Positions 4,151 to 5,780 of a stretch of DNA of 5,780 bases are shown here, in pieces. The DNA comes from Corynebacterium sp. Its GTDB lineage: Bacteria > Actinomycetota > Actinomycetes > Mycobacteriales > Mycobacteriaceae. Below the pieces are notes generated by a model. That model was not told the origin of the DNA and searched no databases. It saw only the letters and a program-made list of their open reading frames with translations. The stretch's first letter is position 1, and every line of letters begins with the position of its first letter. The position numbers and the translations under genes are program-made. Where the stretch lies: NCBI RefSeq assembly GCF_030826625.1, contig NZ_JAPJNQ010000033.1, positions 1-5,780 of the forward strand, given 5' to 3'.

Positions 4151-5081
4151 ATTGCGTGCGCTTTGGCAACTTCGCACCCTTAGCAAGGTGTTCTGCCAGA
4201 CCATCCTGGATCAGCGTTGCCGACAGCCACGAAGCATTCAAGTACCAGCCGTCGTTATCGATTTCGAATGCTTGGCCTTTTTCCACCGCGCTCAGCGAAT
4301 TCCACAGCGCAGTCTCGGTAGGATTCGGGCTTCCCGGAACCACACCGTAGAAAATCCAGTCAGCATCTGCCTGCCCAAGTTCTTCGGCGGAAATATCGCG
4401 GCTAGATTTGTCGGTGAATTGCTGACTTTCCGGACGCTGCAATCCTGCATCAGCCGCGACGATGCCAGCCATGGACTCAACGCCAAAGATATTAAATGAT
4501 TCATTTTTCGGCCGCAGCAGCGAAATCGTGCCGACGCCGTCGTCAATAGCATCATCCAGAGCACTCGCACGATGGGCGTAGTTGTCCATGAAGGCTTCGT
4601 ATTCGGTGGTTTTATCCAGCGCCTCGGCAAGAATCTTGAAATCGCCCTTCCAGTTCTCACCGCCGCCTTTGCCTAGGGTCACCGGAGCAATCTGCTCGAG
4701 CTTGTCGACGATCGCAGTATCAGTGCGCTCATTTGCAAAAATATGGGTCGGATTCAGCGCAGCGATTGCCTCGATATCTGGATTTGCGCGCTCACCGACG
4801 ACTTCGATCGCATCTAAATCATACTCATCGCCGTATTCCTTTTCGACGAATTCCGGGATCGCTTCTCGATCTTTGGCGACGGCAGTGCCCACCGGAACCA
4901 CGCCGAGCTGCAATGCATTCTCGAGTTGTCCGGTGTTGAGCACGACGACGCGCTGTTCCTGGACAGTATCAGCAGCATTCGATTCGGTGTTTTCTTCACC
5001 ATTGGCACACGCGGTCAACGACCCGATGACTCCGACCCCGACGATAGCGAGCACCACTTTGCGCGCACGAGTAAATTTCAC
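4149..5081 (-). CDS. ABC transporter substrate-binding lipoprotein, iron-siderophore type
   Basis: The 310-residue protein starts with a lipoprotein signal peptide: basic MKFTRARK, a hydrophobic core VVLAIVGVGVIG, and lipobox LTAC with Cys25. It should therefore be anchored on the outer face of the membrane. The mature part matches the helical-backbone periplasmic-binding family (PF01497, FepB/FecB/BtuF type): VVVLNTGQLENALQLGVVPVG (partly about 46-65), ERANPDIEAIAALNPTHIFA (97-116, the typical 'PD.E.I.AL.P..I' strand), and SLLRPKNESFNIFGVESMAG in the second lobe. These proteins deliver ferric siderophores, haem or cobalamin to a permease-ATPase; the ligand cannot be told here. Start GTG 5081 has AAGGAG at 5093-5088, 6 nt away. 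It lies between pabB and the pabC-like gene with no permease or ATPase nearby, so its transporter partners are presumably elsewhere. I found no convincing DtxR box, so iron control is unproven. Confidence 0.88.
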   Translation of the reverse strand: MKFTRARKVVLAIVGVGVIGSLTACANGEENTESNAADTVQEQRVVVLNTGQLENALQLGVVPVGTAVAKDREAIPEFVEKEYGDEYDLDAIEVVGERANPDIEAIAALNPTHIFANERTDTAIVDKLEQIAPVTLGKGGGENWKGDFKILAEALDKTTEYEAFMDNYAHRASALDDAIDDGVGTISLLRPKNESFNIFGVESMAGIVAADAGLQRPESQQFTDKSSRDISAEELGQADADWIFYGVVPGSPNPTETALWNSLSAVEKGQAFEIDNDGWYLNASWLSATLIQDGLAEHLAKGAKLPKRTQ

Positions 5082-5087
5082 GAGTTT

Positions 5088-5093
5088 CTCCTT
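5088..5093 (-). promoter_or_regulatory. Strong ribosome binding site of the lipoprotein gene
   Basis: AAGGAG lies 6 nt before the GTG at 5081 and decides that start. It sits directly after the two leader hairpins (5129-5097), so folding of the leader could change access to it. Confidence 0.75.
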
Positions 5094-5096
5094 ACT

Positions 5097-5129
5097 CAGC
5101 CAGCACTGGCTGCGGATAAGTCTTCCGCA
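5097..5129 (-). promoter_or_regulatory. Two adjacent hairpins in the leader of the lipoprotein gene
   Basis: In transcript order, TGCGGA, loop AGACTTA, TCCGCA (5129-5111) forms a 6-bp stem. It is followed by CAGCCAG, TG, CTGGCTG (5112-5097), a near-perfect palindrome, which in RNA would close as a 6-bp stem with loop GTGC. The two share 2 bases at 5111-5112, so they may not form fully together. They end 3 nt before the ribosome binding site. Either RNA folding control or protein-binding operators would fit; no known riboswitch class is recognised. Confidence 0.45.
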
Positions 5130-5158
5130 ACCAGGCCCGGATCTAACAAAACTCGTTT

Positions 5159-5187
5159 ATATTAACCGAACATCAAACATTAGGCAA
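5159..5187 (-). promoter_or_regulatory. Candidate promoter of the lipoprotein gene
   Basis: TTGCCT (5187-5182) and TAATAT (5164-5159) are 17 bp apart on the minus strand, a standard spacing; an overlapping TATAAA (5161-5156) is an alternative -10. The -35 overlaps the pabB stop codon (5182-5180). This gives the lipoprotein gene a possible promoter of its own with about 70 nt of leader containing the two hairpins. Confidence 0.45.
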
Positions 5188-5780
5188 GGGTATCCAACCA
5201 ACCGTGCAGTGGCTTGGCCTTCACCTGCGTCTCGGTATATTCGTCTGCCGGATCCGACAAAGAGACGATCGCCCCGCCCACGCCATAGGTCACTTGGCCT
5301 GCTTCAAAGATCATCGTGCGTATCGTCATCGACAAATCCACCGCCCCATTGAATGAAAAATAGCCAAAGGCACCGGAATACGCCCCGCGATGGCTTCCCT
5401 CGAGACGATCAATGATCTCCAACGTGCGTTTTTTCGGAGCACCCGTCATCGAACCAGCAGGAAATAGCGACCGCACCGCAGCAACCGGGCTCACCTTAGC
5501 CAACCGCGCAGACACGGTGCTGACGAGCTGATGCACACTCGGGAACGATTCCACGTCCCATAATTTCGAGACCTCCACCGTGCCCGGCACCGCGACCGCA
5601 TTCATATCGTGGCGCACCAAATCCACGATCATGAGATTTTCCGCGCGATCTTTTTCTGCCGTTCGGAGATCCTCACGCAAGGCCACATCTTCTGTGGCAC
5701 TCGCACCCCGCGGGCGAGTACCTTTGATAGGTTTGCTTGTCACTTCCCCGTTGGCAATACGCACGAAGCATTCCGGGCTT
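5180..5780 (-). CDS. pabB: Aminodeoxychorismate synthase component I, C-terminal part
   Basis: The frame is open to the right edge and ends at TAA 5182-5180, so only the C-terminal 199 codons or so of the chorismate-binding domain are present. The visible N-terminal end reads SPECFVRIANGEV, the family's SPE.F block, and is followed by SKPIKGTRPRG. The PIKGT motif is diagnostic: aminodeoxychorismate synthases have this lysine (it forms the covalent intermediate in E. coli PabB), while anthranilate synthases have PIAGT. Further blocks are EKDRAENLMIVDLVRHDMN, VESFPSVHQLVSTVSARL, SLFPAGSMTGAPKKRTLEII, RGAYSGAFGYFSFNGAVDL and VGGAIVSLSDPADEYTET, all expected for the chorismate-binding fold. The enzyme aminates chorismate in the cytoplasm using ammonia from a PabA-type glutaminase, which in actinobacteria is often fused in front; that cannot be checked here. 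The pabC-like gene lies downstream on the same strand, after the lipoprotein gene. Confidence 0.93.
   Translation of the reverse strand, partial: SPECFVRIANGEVTSKPIKGTRPRGASATEDVALREDLRTAEKDRAENLMIVDLVRHDMNAVAVPGTVEVSKLWDVESFPSVHQLVSTVSARLAKVSPVAAVRSLFPAGSMTGAPKKRTLEIIDRLEGSHRGAYSGAFGYFSFNGAVDLSMTIRTMIFEAGQVTYGVGGAIVSLSDPADEYTETQVKAKPLHGWLDTLA

Noticed and set aside
5180..5198. Possible DtxR (iron repressor) box starting TTAGG next to the lipoprotein promoter
   Set aside because: Only about 12 of 19 bases match the TTAGGTTAGCCTAACCTAA consensus, and the right half-site is poor. It also overlaps the pabB stop region; I do not call it.
4582..5352. Long plus-strand open frame opposite the lipoprotein gene
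   Set aside because: It is antisense to a clear lipoprotein and to the end of pabB, with Ser/Arg/Thr-rich composition typical of an antisense frame.

Overview
The window looks like a chromosomal segment from an actinobacterium, most likely Corynebacterium or a close relative. The reasons are moderately high GC, frequent GTG starts, -10 boxes of the TANNNT kind lying very close to start codons (leaderless-type transcripts), and two actinobacterial protein families: DUF5997, and a LysR-type effector domain that has no helix-turn-helix. The species cannot be fixed from the sequence alone. I see no rRNA, tRNA, CRISPR array, transposase or phage gene.

Layout, left to right. (1) Positions 1-492 (+): the 3' end of pxpC, 5-oxoprolinase subunit C, whose start lies outside the window. 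It converges on (2) a GNAT acetyltransferase of the phosphinothricin/methionine-sulfone type at 548-1075 (-). (3) Positions 1076-1359 hold no confident gene. (4) A regulator-like module follows: a LysR substrate-binding-domain protein at 1360-2241 (-), with no DNA-binding domain but with a strongly basic C-terminal tail, diverges from a bacterial PH-domain protein at 2307-2669 (+), which is followed by a DUF5997 protein at 2714-3166 (+). (5) A compact inverted-repeat region at 3176-3240 separates this module from the next, convergent block. (6) The block on the minus strand reads pabB (partial, 5780-5180), then a siderophore-type ABC transporter lipoprotein (5081-4149), then a pabC-like class IV aminotransferase/lyase (4029-3232).

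How the genes fit together. PabB makes 4-amino-4-deoxychorismate, and the PabC-like protein would convert it to p-aminobenzoate for folate. The substrate-binding lipoprotein between them has no obvious metabolic link, and no permease or ATPase gene is in the window. It has its own candidate promoter and a leader with two adjacent hairpins. The LysR-effector-like protein and the DUF5997 protein may act together: the first lacks a helix-turn-helix, and the second carries a stretch resembling one. This split-regulator idea is inference and is the best candidate for an undescribed system here. A second lead is a short tryptophan-rich reading frame that starts right after a perfect TATAAT box and overlaps the pabC start.
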